From Corythoichthys intestinalis (Eukaryota; Chordata; Actinopteri; Syngnathiformes; Syngnathidae), in the NCBI RefSeq assembly GCF_030265065.1, contig NC_080396.1, positions 49,961,501 through 50,025,500 on the forward strand: a stretch of 64,000 nt of DNA. The letters run 5' to 3'. The notes under the pieces are model-generated. The model was not told where the DNA came from. It made no database searches and was given only the letters and a program-made list of their open reading frames with translations. Position 1 is the first letter of the stretch; every line of letters starts with the position of its first letter. Shown piece by piece: positions 1 through 11,600 of this stretch. A program made the position numbers and the translations under genes.

Positions 1-553
1 TTATACACATTGACGACGCTAGATGGAGCCAGATATCATTGAAGTGATGTTCTGTCATGACAGATCTCAGCTACTCTCCCCATTCACAATGCTAGATGGC
101 GTCAGATATCATTGAAGCGAAGTTCTGTCATGACACATCTCAGATACTCTGAAGTTTAACCAGTTTGCATTATTTTATTGCAGTGTTTTTCCTTATTCAG
201 ACTTGTTTCAAGACTACAGTTACAGTAACTTCACTTTGATGGTTAATGGTTGCAATTTTGTTGTTTTATCACAATAGATTGGTTTATTTACATTTCAAAA
301 ACCAGAAGCCATTCATTTACGAATGTGATTGCACTTTAGTTTACATATTTAAATGTTCAGATATTAAGATTTGAATGAGGCAAAATAACATGCTTTTTCT
401 CTCAAATATATTGTTATAATCATTTGTTTCGGATGTACTGTAATTATTTTCTCTATAAAAATAATTTGTGTTAAAAAAAAAAGTGTTTTTTCAAACTTGA
501 GTCATGGAAAAAGAGGGGGTCGTTTTATAATCAGGGCCGTCTTATATTCGGGC
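1..553. repeat. Dispersed repeat fragment with a 73-bp tandem duplication
   Basis: The first 150 bases contain two similar copies of a unit that includes 'gctagatgg' and 'cagatatcattgaag', with a period near 73 bp (starts at about 18 and 91). The far end, near 510-553, reads like the terminus of a common fish DNA-transposon repeat ('cgtcttatattcgggct'). The other terminus lies outside the window, so the family and true extent are uncertain. No coding potential is seen. Confidence 0.4.
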
Positions 554-789
554 TAATACAGTATATTCATGGCGTAAAATGATGCAATTATTATTTTATT
601 ATTATTTTTTTAAATTATCTACGCAGTTTACGCCGTCTGTAGGTTTGTTATACTTCCAAACCAATTTCACCTCCCATTAGATAGAGGGCTAGCATTTGAA
701 AGAAATAGAATAAGGCCTTTTAATTTTGTCCAAAACTTGGATTTAAACGCCACTTTGCCTAGATTTAGTCAGCGTACAAAATAGGGCTT

Positions 790-872
790 TGCGTTTAACT
801 TTCACCGAACCCCTGATGCTTACTCACGGAAACCCTGGGGTTCGATTGACCCCCAGTTAAGAACCACTGGTC
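790..872. mobile_element. Terminal fragment of a hAT-like element
   Basis: The sequence 'ccccagttaagaaccactg' ending near 872 is the reverse of a widespread hAT terminus of the type CAGTGGTTCTTAAC. Only this end is recognisable and its partner terminus was not found, so it is a truncated remnant. Confidence 0.35.
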
Positions 873-1012
873 TACATAAATACATAAAACATAACTGAAA
901 AAAAAACTTCTTAGTTATAACAAAAATAAAACACGACTGCTTTTGTCCACAAGAACAGCCAAACTCAATAAAAAAATGAAAACTTTTTACCTCAATTATG
1001 ATCATGTATGAT

Positions 1013-2166
1013 CAGGGGTGAAAGTGGCTAGAATTTCTTGCCAGAATTCCCCGACATGACGGTCGCCTCGGAGCCAGAAATTTCATGTTTTTTTTTTTTT
1101 TTTTAGTGGGGGGGTGTCAAACCTCTTAAACTACTGAAATGCAATGAAAACTGTTTTAGCAGTTATTTCTATAACACATACAAAAACTGATTTTCATTCA
1201 AAATTGTATTTTTTCAATGATTTGCAAAATAAAAGTTAAGAACATAGGATGTATATTAAAATTGAAGATGATGTAAACATTTACTTTTTTTTTTTTTTAA
1301 TAATAAAGATTTAAGTAACATACATTCAGAAAAATAAGTAAAAATGACTTACAGTGTATATTATGCAGTGAAATGGAATATATATTGAAGATCGTGCAAA
1401 CATTGACTTTTTTAAATCATAAGGAAATGAATAAGTAGCCTAACATAAATGAACCAATATAAGTCCAAAGTGCACATTGACAGCAAAGATGTTCTGAACT
1501 TCCCCATCAGAGCAAATAAAATTAAATATGATAAATAAGCCTCCTCAACTCTTTCGTTGCTCTAAAAGATTTGATCCATTTTATGTTGCATTGCCCTTTT
1601 TTTGTCGCATCAATACAACAACCTTTTTTTTCTTTTTTTGTTGTTGTTCCGGAAAACATGCACATTAGAACCAATAAGAGGTAACCATCTCTGCTGATCA
1701 AATGTCAGTATGTCAGCCAACTGAACGGATAAATGAGTCCAGGCGTTTTGCTTTGCTGACGTGACTCATCATCGTCAGACTCAGATAAGCTCAGCTGGGA
1801 AACCTCCATGCCGTCCGTGGAATAAAATAAATAATAAATATTGGTGTAAACTGATTGCGCTACACAAGCACTTCATTGTGCTTGTTGTTAACACTTGTGT
1901 ATGTAAATCTGATGTGGTATATTGTTTTCTTCTTTGAGATGAAATGCATGTGTGGCAGCTAAGCACTTTTTTTTTTTACATAGCGTTTTTGACAGTTGCC
2001 GTCATATTTTCGGAATTAAAGCACCGTGTACCGGAACAGCATTCCGGTCCTGAATCTTATACCGAGACAGAATTCCGGCCCTGAATCTTATACCGGAACT
2101 GCGTTCTGGCCCTGAATCTTATACCGGAACTGCATTCCTGACCGTTCTGGCCCACTTTCACCCCTC
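1013..2166. mobile_element. Non-autonomous hAT-like DNA transposon, copy 1, with 8-bp TSD
   Basis: The element starts CAGGGGTGAAAGTGG and ends CCACTTTCACCCCT(C), which are inverted termini. It is flanked by a perfect 8-bp duplication, tgtatgat, at 1005-1012 and 2167-2174. An 8-bp duplication with CAGGGGTG termini is typical of the hAT superfamily. Positions about 2031-2150 hold roughly four copies of a 31-bp tandem unit containing 'ccggaactgc' and 'cctgaatcttata'. No transposase frame is visible, so it is non-autonomous. A second copy in the opposite orientation lies at 58009-58957. Confidence 0.85.
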
Positions 2167-2174
2167 TGTATGAT

Positions 2175-3400
2175 TATCTAAAAAATGTCTGTAAAAAATG
2201 TTTGAATAAATAATGTAGAAAATAAATTTTAAATAAATAAGTCATCTGCCAATTAAACGTGTGTTTGGAGGGAAAAATGGACCGGCACATTCAGCAAGTG
2301 AAAAGGGGTAAATATAAGTCTGAACATAACGAAAATAATTCACTTAATAAAAGTAGGATCAATTCTGTCCTTGCGACATATGGGAGGACAATCAAATTAC
2401 CTATGTAACTGAACTCATTATATTCTGTAAATAAGGTTGCTTAAAAGTTGTTGGGGACAATCTGAGCATCCTAAAAAGTTGGTAGTGTTATGTCCCTACC
2501 AACCCTATGCAAACCTACGCCCTTGGTTTTCAACACTATTCAGTGACGTGCCAAATTTAAAAGAGCTGTATTTTGAATTTACAGGGACTTTAGTCATTAT
2601 GTCTGATGAATATTGTTCTCTTTTTAAATGTTTTAGTCATTTTGTTATTGCTTCTGAAGCTCTCAGCATATTGTACCATAGACATAATAGTTTTGTAATT
2701 GGATATATGACTTCTACGATTGCAATGTGACTTGTTTAAGGTAAATCCCATCTGAGTGAACATGAACAAAATGAGCAGAAATAAATTAACTCCTGGGACA
2801 AAAAAAAAAAAAAACCCTCATATGGCCCTTTTCTTGTTTTGTTCTGAAAGCAGCTGCGGTCCTTGGATTTGGGGGATGAAATAAACTAATTGCCCCTACA
2901 ATGTAGGACAGTAGCAGTAAAAAAGACAGGACCAAAACCATCCAAAACCATCGATGTCATTAGTACAAAAGGGCCTTAATATAGAAAAGGGCATGACCTC
3001 CAATTTTAGTCCTCGAACTCACCCTAAAGGTCCTCATAATTTAACCAGACTGCCATCTTCTGGTAGTCAGGTGAAAATGCAATGTTTAAAAACGACGCAA
3101 CAAAGCATTTATAGAAGTCAAAACAGTCGTCTGTCGTAACATAATTGGACGATACTTTGAAACGCGGTACCTGTAACACGGTGGCAGAAAATTAGGTTTC
3201 ACATAAAATATTTCAGTATTTTCTGTGATAAAATCTAACGGCTTTCACCAATCTTGGAAGGCATGAGCATCTGATGGCACCTGCAATATAATTTTTTTTT
3301 TTTTAAGTTTGTACCTTTAGTCCTCCCTCGGGCAAAGCCTAGCCGACATCTGAGAGAAAAAAACATCCTCCTCGGTCCTCCACCAGAGTGAACACCTCGC
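2175..3400. other. Intergenic, no recognised feature
   Basis: This AT-rich stretch holds only short open frames without recognisable motifs, plus a poly-A run near 2800. I see no gene, RNA or defined mobile element in it. Confidence 0.5.
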
Positions 3401-3406
3401 CTTTGA

Positions 3407-3624
3407 TCAGGTTGACAGAAGATAAATGAGACTTGCTTGGGCGTGAGATGGCCCTTTCCTAACACTAAAGTCGCCGTCATATTCATTGTCTTGAACTGTG
3501 GCAAGATACAAATAGATCCAAGTTTGCCTGCAGTCTTCGTCCCCCTCTTGAACACTCCAAACCTTCTTGACTACATCCACAGGACAATGTATTTTGAAGA
3601 ATTCAAAAGGGTCCGAGGTTTGTT
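3407..3624 (-). other. Unidentified short open frame, possible exon or gene remnant
   Basis: On the minus strand, from an upstream stop near 3624 down to a stop at 3407-3409, about 70 codons stay open. The translation has a protein-like composition, with stretches such as EFFKIHCPVDVVKKVW and TWIYLYLATVQDNEYDG. No methionine start or convincing splice acceptor was found. It lies downstream of the rpl32 3' end on the same strand. It could be one exon of an unrecognised gene, a pseudogene piece, or chance; I cannot name a family. Confidence 0.2.
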
Positions 3625-3982
3625 TGCTCTACTCTCTTGACAAGACTGGCAAGGTTTTTTGTGTGCATCTCTGGCACTTTTCAGGTGACAGATGGCACAG
3701 GACTGAGCACCAAGGGGCATAGCCTGGCAGACACACAGCAATGGAAACTTTCTCTACAGGGAACAGCCTCTTAAACAAAAACACAATCTGGGCAAGGTTA
3801 TAAAATACATACTGGGGATTTGTGGCAATTGGCTACATTCCAACATCTAATAACAAATGTGAATTTGGGTAGTAAAAATGTCATCCATTTGAAAAACAAC
3901 AAATGAACTTGCTTTCTCATTCACGGTGCCGAACTTTTTTACTAACCAATAAAATATATGCGCAAGATTCAATATTGAAGTA

Positions 3983-3988
3983 TTTATT
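3983..3988 (-). terminator. Polyadenylation signal of rpl32
   Basis: On the minus strand this reads AATAAA, 13 bases beyond the TAA stop at 4002. A second AATAAA overlaps the stop codon region (4000-4005). The very short 3' UTR is normal for ribosomal protein genes. Confidence 0.7.
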
Positions 3989-4001
3989 ATGAACAGCCTT
4001 T

Positions 4002-5189
<1,188 letters not shown>

Positions 5190-5655
5190 TTAGAAAGAGG
5201 GCATTCGGCAAGTTAGTCCGCAACCAGAAAAGTATTAAATTAAACTCGCAATCACTTCAATTATGGCTGCTTTCCAATAGCATCTTGACTAGCCTGCTAG
5301 CTAGCTAGCTCACGTTTCAACGTTATGTCTGTGCGGAAGAAATTTCCTTACACACCAATTTAATTCTCATTTACCATGACTCTGAAATCAAAACTGCTTA
5401 AGCGCTTCTATGACTTGTTTTATCGTTTTTTAAATGGGCTTCTGATATATTGACAAGGCATGACAGGAAGAAAGCCTTGCAAGCGTCATAGCTCCAGCAG
5501 TGGTACCTCGCGAGACAAATCATGGATTATGTCTTTCCGTCAAGTTTGATTTCACATGATTCACGCTGAGCAAACGCATATAATCGATAGAAAACACCAT
5601 AATGGTGTATTAAGGGAACAAATTATGAGGATTGTTACGGATACGATAGACTCAC

Positions 5656-5710
5656 CCACCGATGTAAATCCGAAAAGGACTTCACCTACACCGGAAGAAA
5701 GGAAAAAGGA
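5656..5710 (-). promoter_or_regulatory. rpl32 5' leader exon with TOP-type initiator
   Basis: On the minus strand a good donor (GTGAGT, 5655-5650) closes a short GC-moderate exon. Its upstream edge lies in a pyrimidine run (tcctttttcctttcttcc, about 5713-5694), as expected of a 5' terminal oligopyrimidine start site. TOP mRNAs are translationally controlled through mTORC1 and LARP1, which is established for ribosomal protein genes. The exact start base is not determined. Confidence 0.6.
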
Positions 5711-5714
5711 CTTC

Positions 5715-7700
5715 CGGGGTTTCGCACAGACTTATGGGAATTGTATTCCAAACATACAGTATTAGCAAAAGGCGCATGCAACTGCTTAAATTAAACACAA
5801 ACCTCAAACTGAAATCATTCTCACAAAAAATGTACATTACAATACATTAGTAGTGCGTTGAGGTTTTATAATAAAATCATGTTTTTTTATGGTTTTTATA
5901 TCACCTAATCTCTTATGCCAGGGTGCCAGTCAAAAATGGATAATAAAATAAGCTAATGTTGAAAATTAGCGACAAAAAGCAAAAAAACATTGAGGCTGCT
6001 TTGATCTGAAATGTCACTAATTCGCAACATTATCTTTGATCTCACAGTGGTTGTAAAAGAGAAGACATAATAATCAATCCCAAAGTAGTGATGAGAAAAT
6101 GAAGCTTTTGAGAAGCAATAAAATAATTTGGGGAAATTGCTTCGAAATTTGCTTTATTACGTGTACCTTCAGTTATGGTGACCCCCATTATAAAGACAAA
6201 ACTCACCATATATCAAATCCAATGTAACTGGAATGTTGAAATTGTCCATAGTTAATTGTATGTATGTGTACGGGTTTGTGTATGTGTATGCTGTCCAACT
6301 ATGCCCCTACTAAAAGTTTTAAATAGTTTCTTTGGAGTGTCCTTTTCGCGCATCTTATCATACGAACTGCTTGTATATGACCATGGACTGTATACCTTTA
6401 ATGATGTGTGAATAAACTGAACTGAACTTCTGGTGAAAAGCAAGTCTGTTGTGGACATTTATGTGCACATAAAAACAATGAGACAGAATACTGTATCATA
6501 TTTTACTTACCAAAAAAAAAAAAAAAAAAGTTGACCAAATGTTGTTATTGATTAGATATTTATGGTGGAGGAAATATAGTTTGCAATTGTTTGTATAACT
6601 TTGGCCCCAATATGTTATGAGGAACTCTAAAATGTATCACATTATTTTGATATCGTATATCTATATACCATTTTGCATTTTTGCAATGTCATTGTGGATA
6701 GTCTCCCTAGTGAAGTGTTTCAGGCATGTCTCAGGAGGCCCTGTAGGTCATTCCAGAATTGGAGGACATTTTATGTTCCACCCTAAAAAAAAAAAAAAAA
6801 CAACAACAACTAGATACAAAATACTAAAACATGCAGGGTCTGGGTCAATTTACATATCCTGACACTAAATCTGGAAAAAAACAAAAAACAGAAAACAAAA
6901 AAACAATAGAACTAATAATATTAAGAGAAAACAACGCGTGAAAACAATTTCAAAATACCAAATAACTCTGGAATACACTGTAAAATGGCATTTTTCTCTT
7001 GCCCCAGTCCAATGACAAAATCCATTTCATCTTTATTGTTTGTTCCTTTGCTCTTTTAACTGCAGGAATAGTTCGTTTAATAAACATACTATTTTAAATG
7101 TTAAGTGGTATTCATTGAGCGTGTCTTCCACAACTTGCATGCAACTCTGTTGACATAATATTTTTAGCATTATAAGAAGAAAGCAGTGAGAAAATACGCT
7201 GACTTGACATTAATCGGCTTTCCAAACGAATGGGTGGAGCAAATTTATGTCCTTGCTTCTATTTTTCATGTTTCATGAAATAGTTAGCCCTAATTGGATG
7301 ACTTAGTTCATTTTACGCAACCCTGTAATCTATATGATCAGAATCAGACAACCATGAAACAAAAAATACTGTAACTTTGACTTGATAACACAGTTTGTCC
7401 TGTTGCTCAACAGTAACAGCTAGATAAATACGGAGCGCCGTTTGTGACATAGGTAGGATCTGCAGTGAAGCTGGTTACTTGCTGCCCCACTTACGTAGGC
7501 CTATTTGAAACAGCCAATGCACAAATAGAGCAAATGAAATCATGGACATTATTGTATTCAAAAATGTTTTTTAAATGACATAATAATACTATTCAAGTCA
7601 AATGGAAAATAATTTGACCATATCATTAAAAGAAAACTCTTTTAGTGTCATTCACAATAGTAATGATGGAAGTCCAGTTATGTGGCACTTTGCATCCTTC
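5715..7700. other. Intergenic between rpl32 and ssuh2
   Basis: No gene was recognised. About 6290-6430 resembles the 3' tail of a non-LTR retrotransposon, ending in a run like 'tgaataaactgaactgaac', but without its coding part. Homopolymer A runs occur near 6520 and 6785. Most of this is probably decayed repeat or unique DNA; nothing else can be supported. Confidence 0.4.
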
Positions 7701-7724
7701 TGTTGTGAATTTAAAATATTTAGT

Positions 7725-7860
7725 CACTGATAGACGTCCAATCCATTTGAACTGGAAAGGGTGGCTGAATGAGCGATAGTTTATTCTTTGCCCCCCCCAA
7801 AGTCCAAATGGTTTGGACGTCTATCGCAGTCAATGGCTGCCAGTTAGTTAATTCTTCACG
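7725..7860. repeat. Foldback copy of a common fish interspersed repeat
   Basis: The left arm 'tagacgtccaatccatttga' (from about 7731) is matched by the inverted arm 'caaatggtttggacgtcta' (to about 7823). A related sequence occurs at about 63690-63760 near the other end of the window. It is a dispersed non-coding repeat of unknown class. Confidence 0.55.
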
Positions 7861-8226
7861 TCCAGGCTCTGCCTCCATCAGCACACACAGACACACTTTC
7901 ACTTCAGTTTACTGCCCAGTGCCCACATCCATAAAGCAAATGCGCACTTCCGGAACACCCCACCTTTTTTTTTTTTTCTTTTTCTTCATTTTTAGGGAAG
8001 GAAGGAGGATTATGCTGGGAAATCGGATTTCGACAACAAATCACGGATGATGACCTCTGAAATTGGTACTTTAATCTGAATGTTCGACAGGACTATTTAG
8101 CTGACATCGTGTTTTCTAACGTGTGGTAAAAAGGTAAATGATTTGTCTGTCACATGATATTTGCGATCAACTCTTGCGAAACTCATTTGTTTGTAGTTTG
8201 TTTCAGATCACATCTAATTCACCAAT

Positions 8227-8410
8227 ATGGAATATCGTCGTATGATACAGTGAGTCTTAAAAGTTTGTGTTTTGTAAAGAAAGACGTCATGAGGGATCGT
8301 CCCGTTATGACCTTCTTGTTAACTTTCGTTTTCCGAACAAACCAGTGATGGGACAGCAAGTTACGGAGTGGCCAATCCAGGTTACGTACAAGCAGCTGAC
8401 ACTCGTCCTG
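8227..8410 (+). CDS. Putative alternative first coding exons of ssuh2
   Basis: Two candidate exons lie upstream of the main ssuh2 start. 8227-8249 begins ATG (MEYRRMI) and ends at a strong donor GTGAGT. 8346-8410 follows a plausible branch/acceptor (ttaac at 8317-8321, then ccag) and ends at GTAAGT. Joined, they give 88 nt, leaving phase 1, exactly the phase of the main first exon (28 nt), so both could splice in frame to exon 2 at 8912. The peptide would be about 29 residues, including YGVANPGYVQAADTRP. The ATG has a purine at -3. This is inferred from splice sites and frame only; a non-coding alternative leader is the main alternative. Confidence 0.35.
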
Positions 8411-8659
8411 GTAAGTGTGAGAATTAAATGTTTTCACTGGACCATAACACGTTTGGATAGCTGGGAGTGTGTCTGTTTAAAAAACAAGGATGTACTCGCA
8501 CACTTCTCCACTTCCGTGCAAAACATATTAGTGACGTCACGCAATGTGTCCACACCGTAGAAACTTGGCGTCCTAAGAGCGAGGTGTTCTAAGATTTTTT
8601 CTTTCAAAGGCTGAACCCAACCTCACAGTATTATTTTGTGTTTACCACAAACATCTAAA

Positions 8660-11600
8660 ATGGACTATAACAACGCAGAGGGTCAAGGTGAGTCGCACAC
8701 ACTCACTCGCGTATACATCGGAGGGAAGAATATGTGTCCGCTTCCCATATAAAACTTAATATAAAATAGTTAGGGATAGATACACAACGCGAAGAAACTA
8801 AATATTTTTTCTTAGGTCAACTGTTTGGGTCTCAAATGAAAACGTTGGTTCTTTGACCACTTCAATACAGATATGAGCGTTCCCTGAACTGGTTTCTCTG
8901 GTTTCTTTCAGCAATGTTCGCCCCACCCGCGCCTGATTCTCATGGGCCGAGCGCTCCACCAGCCAGCATGTTCGATAACATGCCCGGTTATGAAGGCACT
9001 GTGGCCGGCGGAGGAGGTACTTGTATGGTGCCTCGAAAGTTGGGAACACTTATCTGACTGAGTATATGAGCCATAAACTAATCCTGAAATATTGTATGTC
9101 ACAAAAAACACGTACTGAGTGCTAGTACTAAGATTTAAACAAGTGATACTTGGCCCTTTCAAGGACAGTGGTCAAAAGTCAATAGTTGACGTTAAAGACC
9201 TTTAACCCTTTATAGAGCAGGTGACTGTTTTTGGTAATTAAAAAAAAAAAAAAAGTAAACTCTTTTTGACACTTTGTATCTTCACCCCCTCATAAGGCAA
9301 GTGACTATTTTTTATGTGATTAAATTTACGTATTTTTAAAAATGAATAAAACAGAAGGGTTTGGATCAGGGCGGACAGTGTTCTGCAATTCCTTCTACCC
9401 GGCGAGATGTCCTACCCAGAGCCATGTAGAAAGAAGAAAGAGAGTTGCGACACGCTCTGATCTCGCCACGGGTGGTTCATGTAGGCCTAAATAGTTCCAA
9501 GCACAAGCAGCACTGTAATGGTTTTCTATGGAACTGACAGCGATGGGTGATTGCGACATTTATGGTAAAAATGGATAAAATCACGTACAGTGGTACTACA
9601 ACTTACACAATTAATTGGTTCTGGAAGTAGTTTCTTAACTTGAAAATTCTGTAAGTAGAGATGCGTTTTCCATGTAAATTCCCGAATCCATTCCAAGCCC
9701 CTCCAAATTAGACATAAATCCTTTATAATGCATAAAAATGCATCAAAACATGGAACAAATATATGTTACAATTAGATTATTGCACAATAAACAAAATCAG
9801 AGTTGTGCATAATGTAAAAAAACCAAGAATAGAGTGAAGAATAAAAGTTAATAGACTCATGTAAAGCTGTCAGAACACGAGAAGCGAATGAAGAGGACGC
9901 TGGGATACGCACATACACATGCAGGGAAGGCCTCTCTTAGCCAGTTGAATGCCAGGAATGCCAGGCAGTAGCCAATGGTAGAGCAGCTACAGTATAAGTG
10001 TGTCACATTCAGTAAACTCTGGGAGCTACGAGTAACAGGCATACTGTATTTTTGCCTTTCATCCTGAAATTTCTTTTGTAACAAGAGGCCATATTTTCCC
10101 GTTGAGGCATGTCTTCTGAAAATTCTGTATGTTGAGACATTAGTAAGTAGCTGTACCACTGTATGATAGTACTTGTTTGATGATGTCAAGCAAGCTGAAA
10201 GCGCATGGTAGTACTTTGGGTATCAAATTTGCTTCTGGTAGCACGTTTCGCAGGGGTAGACATTTTGGCAGAACACCGGTCTTCCCAATCACGCCATGCC
10301 AGGTCTCACTGTCATTGAACATTTAATTCGAGAAGTCCCCTTGCAAGACGGAGGAGTCCTCAATGATCGATACCTCTCCCAATTTGCTGACATGCTACAG
10401 ACAAACCCAGTAACTGAAGCATCATGTTTTTGGAAAAAAATAGTAGTCTATTCAATACATTTTGAAAAATAAATCACACAGCCATAGTATGTGAATACGG
10501 TAACCGGTAATTAACATGTACTGTAGTTAAACCTGAAGCAGCTCCGGAAGTGTTTATTGACCTCTTATCCCTTTAATTTAATGTGACTATACAACAAGTT
10601 CCAAAAAGATTGTGAGTACATCACTCCTATATTAACTGATATCGCTTTAGGGTTGTTTATTTGGTCCCATAAGCATGGTCGATATATACATACATCGCCA
10701 CAAACCTTCTAATAGTAATTTGTGTTCCCCTGTTAAGTTCCTAGTCTTCGCACTCTTTTATTTAGGAACAAATTGGGAACCCTATAACCCACTGTTTGGA
10801 CTCGTACTGGCCCTAGGTTCAGGAAGAAGTATTCCTTCAGACATAATATTGATAATTATGATTTATATGGAGGGCTTGAACTTTGGAGGGGGAGACTTTT
10901 CTGGCTTGTGGCTTAATGTCTGTACTGTTGTGAGGCTCTCCAGACCAAATAAGCCTTTTTTCATAGTTAAGACATTCTTGGCTTCTGAGTATTGTCTCCA
11001 GTATCAGTTCCAGGGGAATCACCACGGCAGTAATCACTTTTAATGTAAACCATATCTTTATCTGATTTCTCGATTAATTGACATGATGATCAATGGCGTA
11101 AATGATTCTAAGTACTGTATATTTGATAGTGACATGTTAATAAGGTATATTAACTTTTAATCTTGGCTGTAGGTGGATTTCTTCCACCTCCGATGCCAAT
11201 GAATCCAACTCCTCAGCCCCAACCTGGACCTGAACAGCCACAATGGAAGTAATGCACTGCATTTAATGCAAACTAAGGGTGTCCGCAACTAAGACAATTA
11301 CGACATACCTCATCTCATGTCTCTGCTAATTGCAGTATTCCATCGATAAGTGAGTCTACAGCACGGGAGGCATTTGCTCTTTGGGTCTCCAGCAATTGTT
11401 GTTACAGTTCAGCACCAGCAAAAGATGGAGTGATCACCAACATGGAAGCTTTCAATACCTACAGGGTAAAAGGAATGCAAAATCAGGAAAAATTATTGTG
11501 TAAAACAGACCATGTAATTTAAATCACATCTTAATGACTTCGTTTCAGTACCGCCTGGAAACCTTCACTGAATCAAGACTGACTGAGTGGAGCCACGAGC

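Noticed and set aside
2437-2730. 97-codon plus-strand frame as a gene
   Set aside because: No splice partners, no recognised motif, AT-rich composition like the surrounding non-coding DNA.
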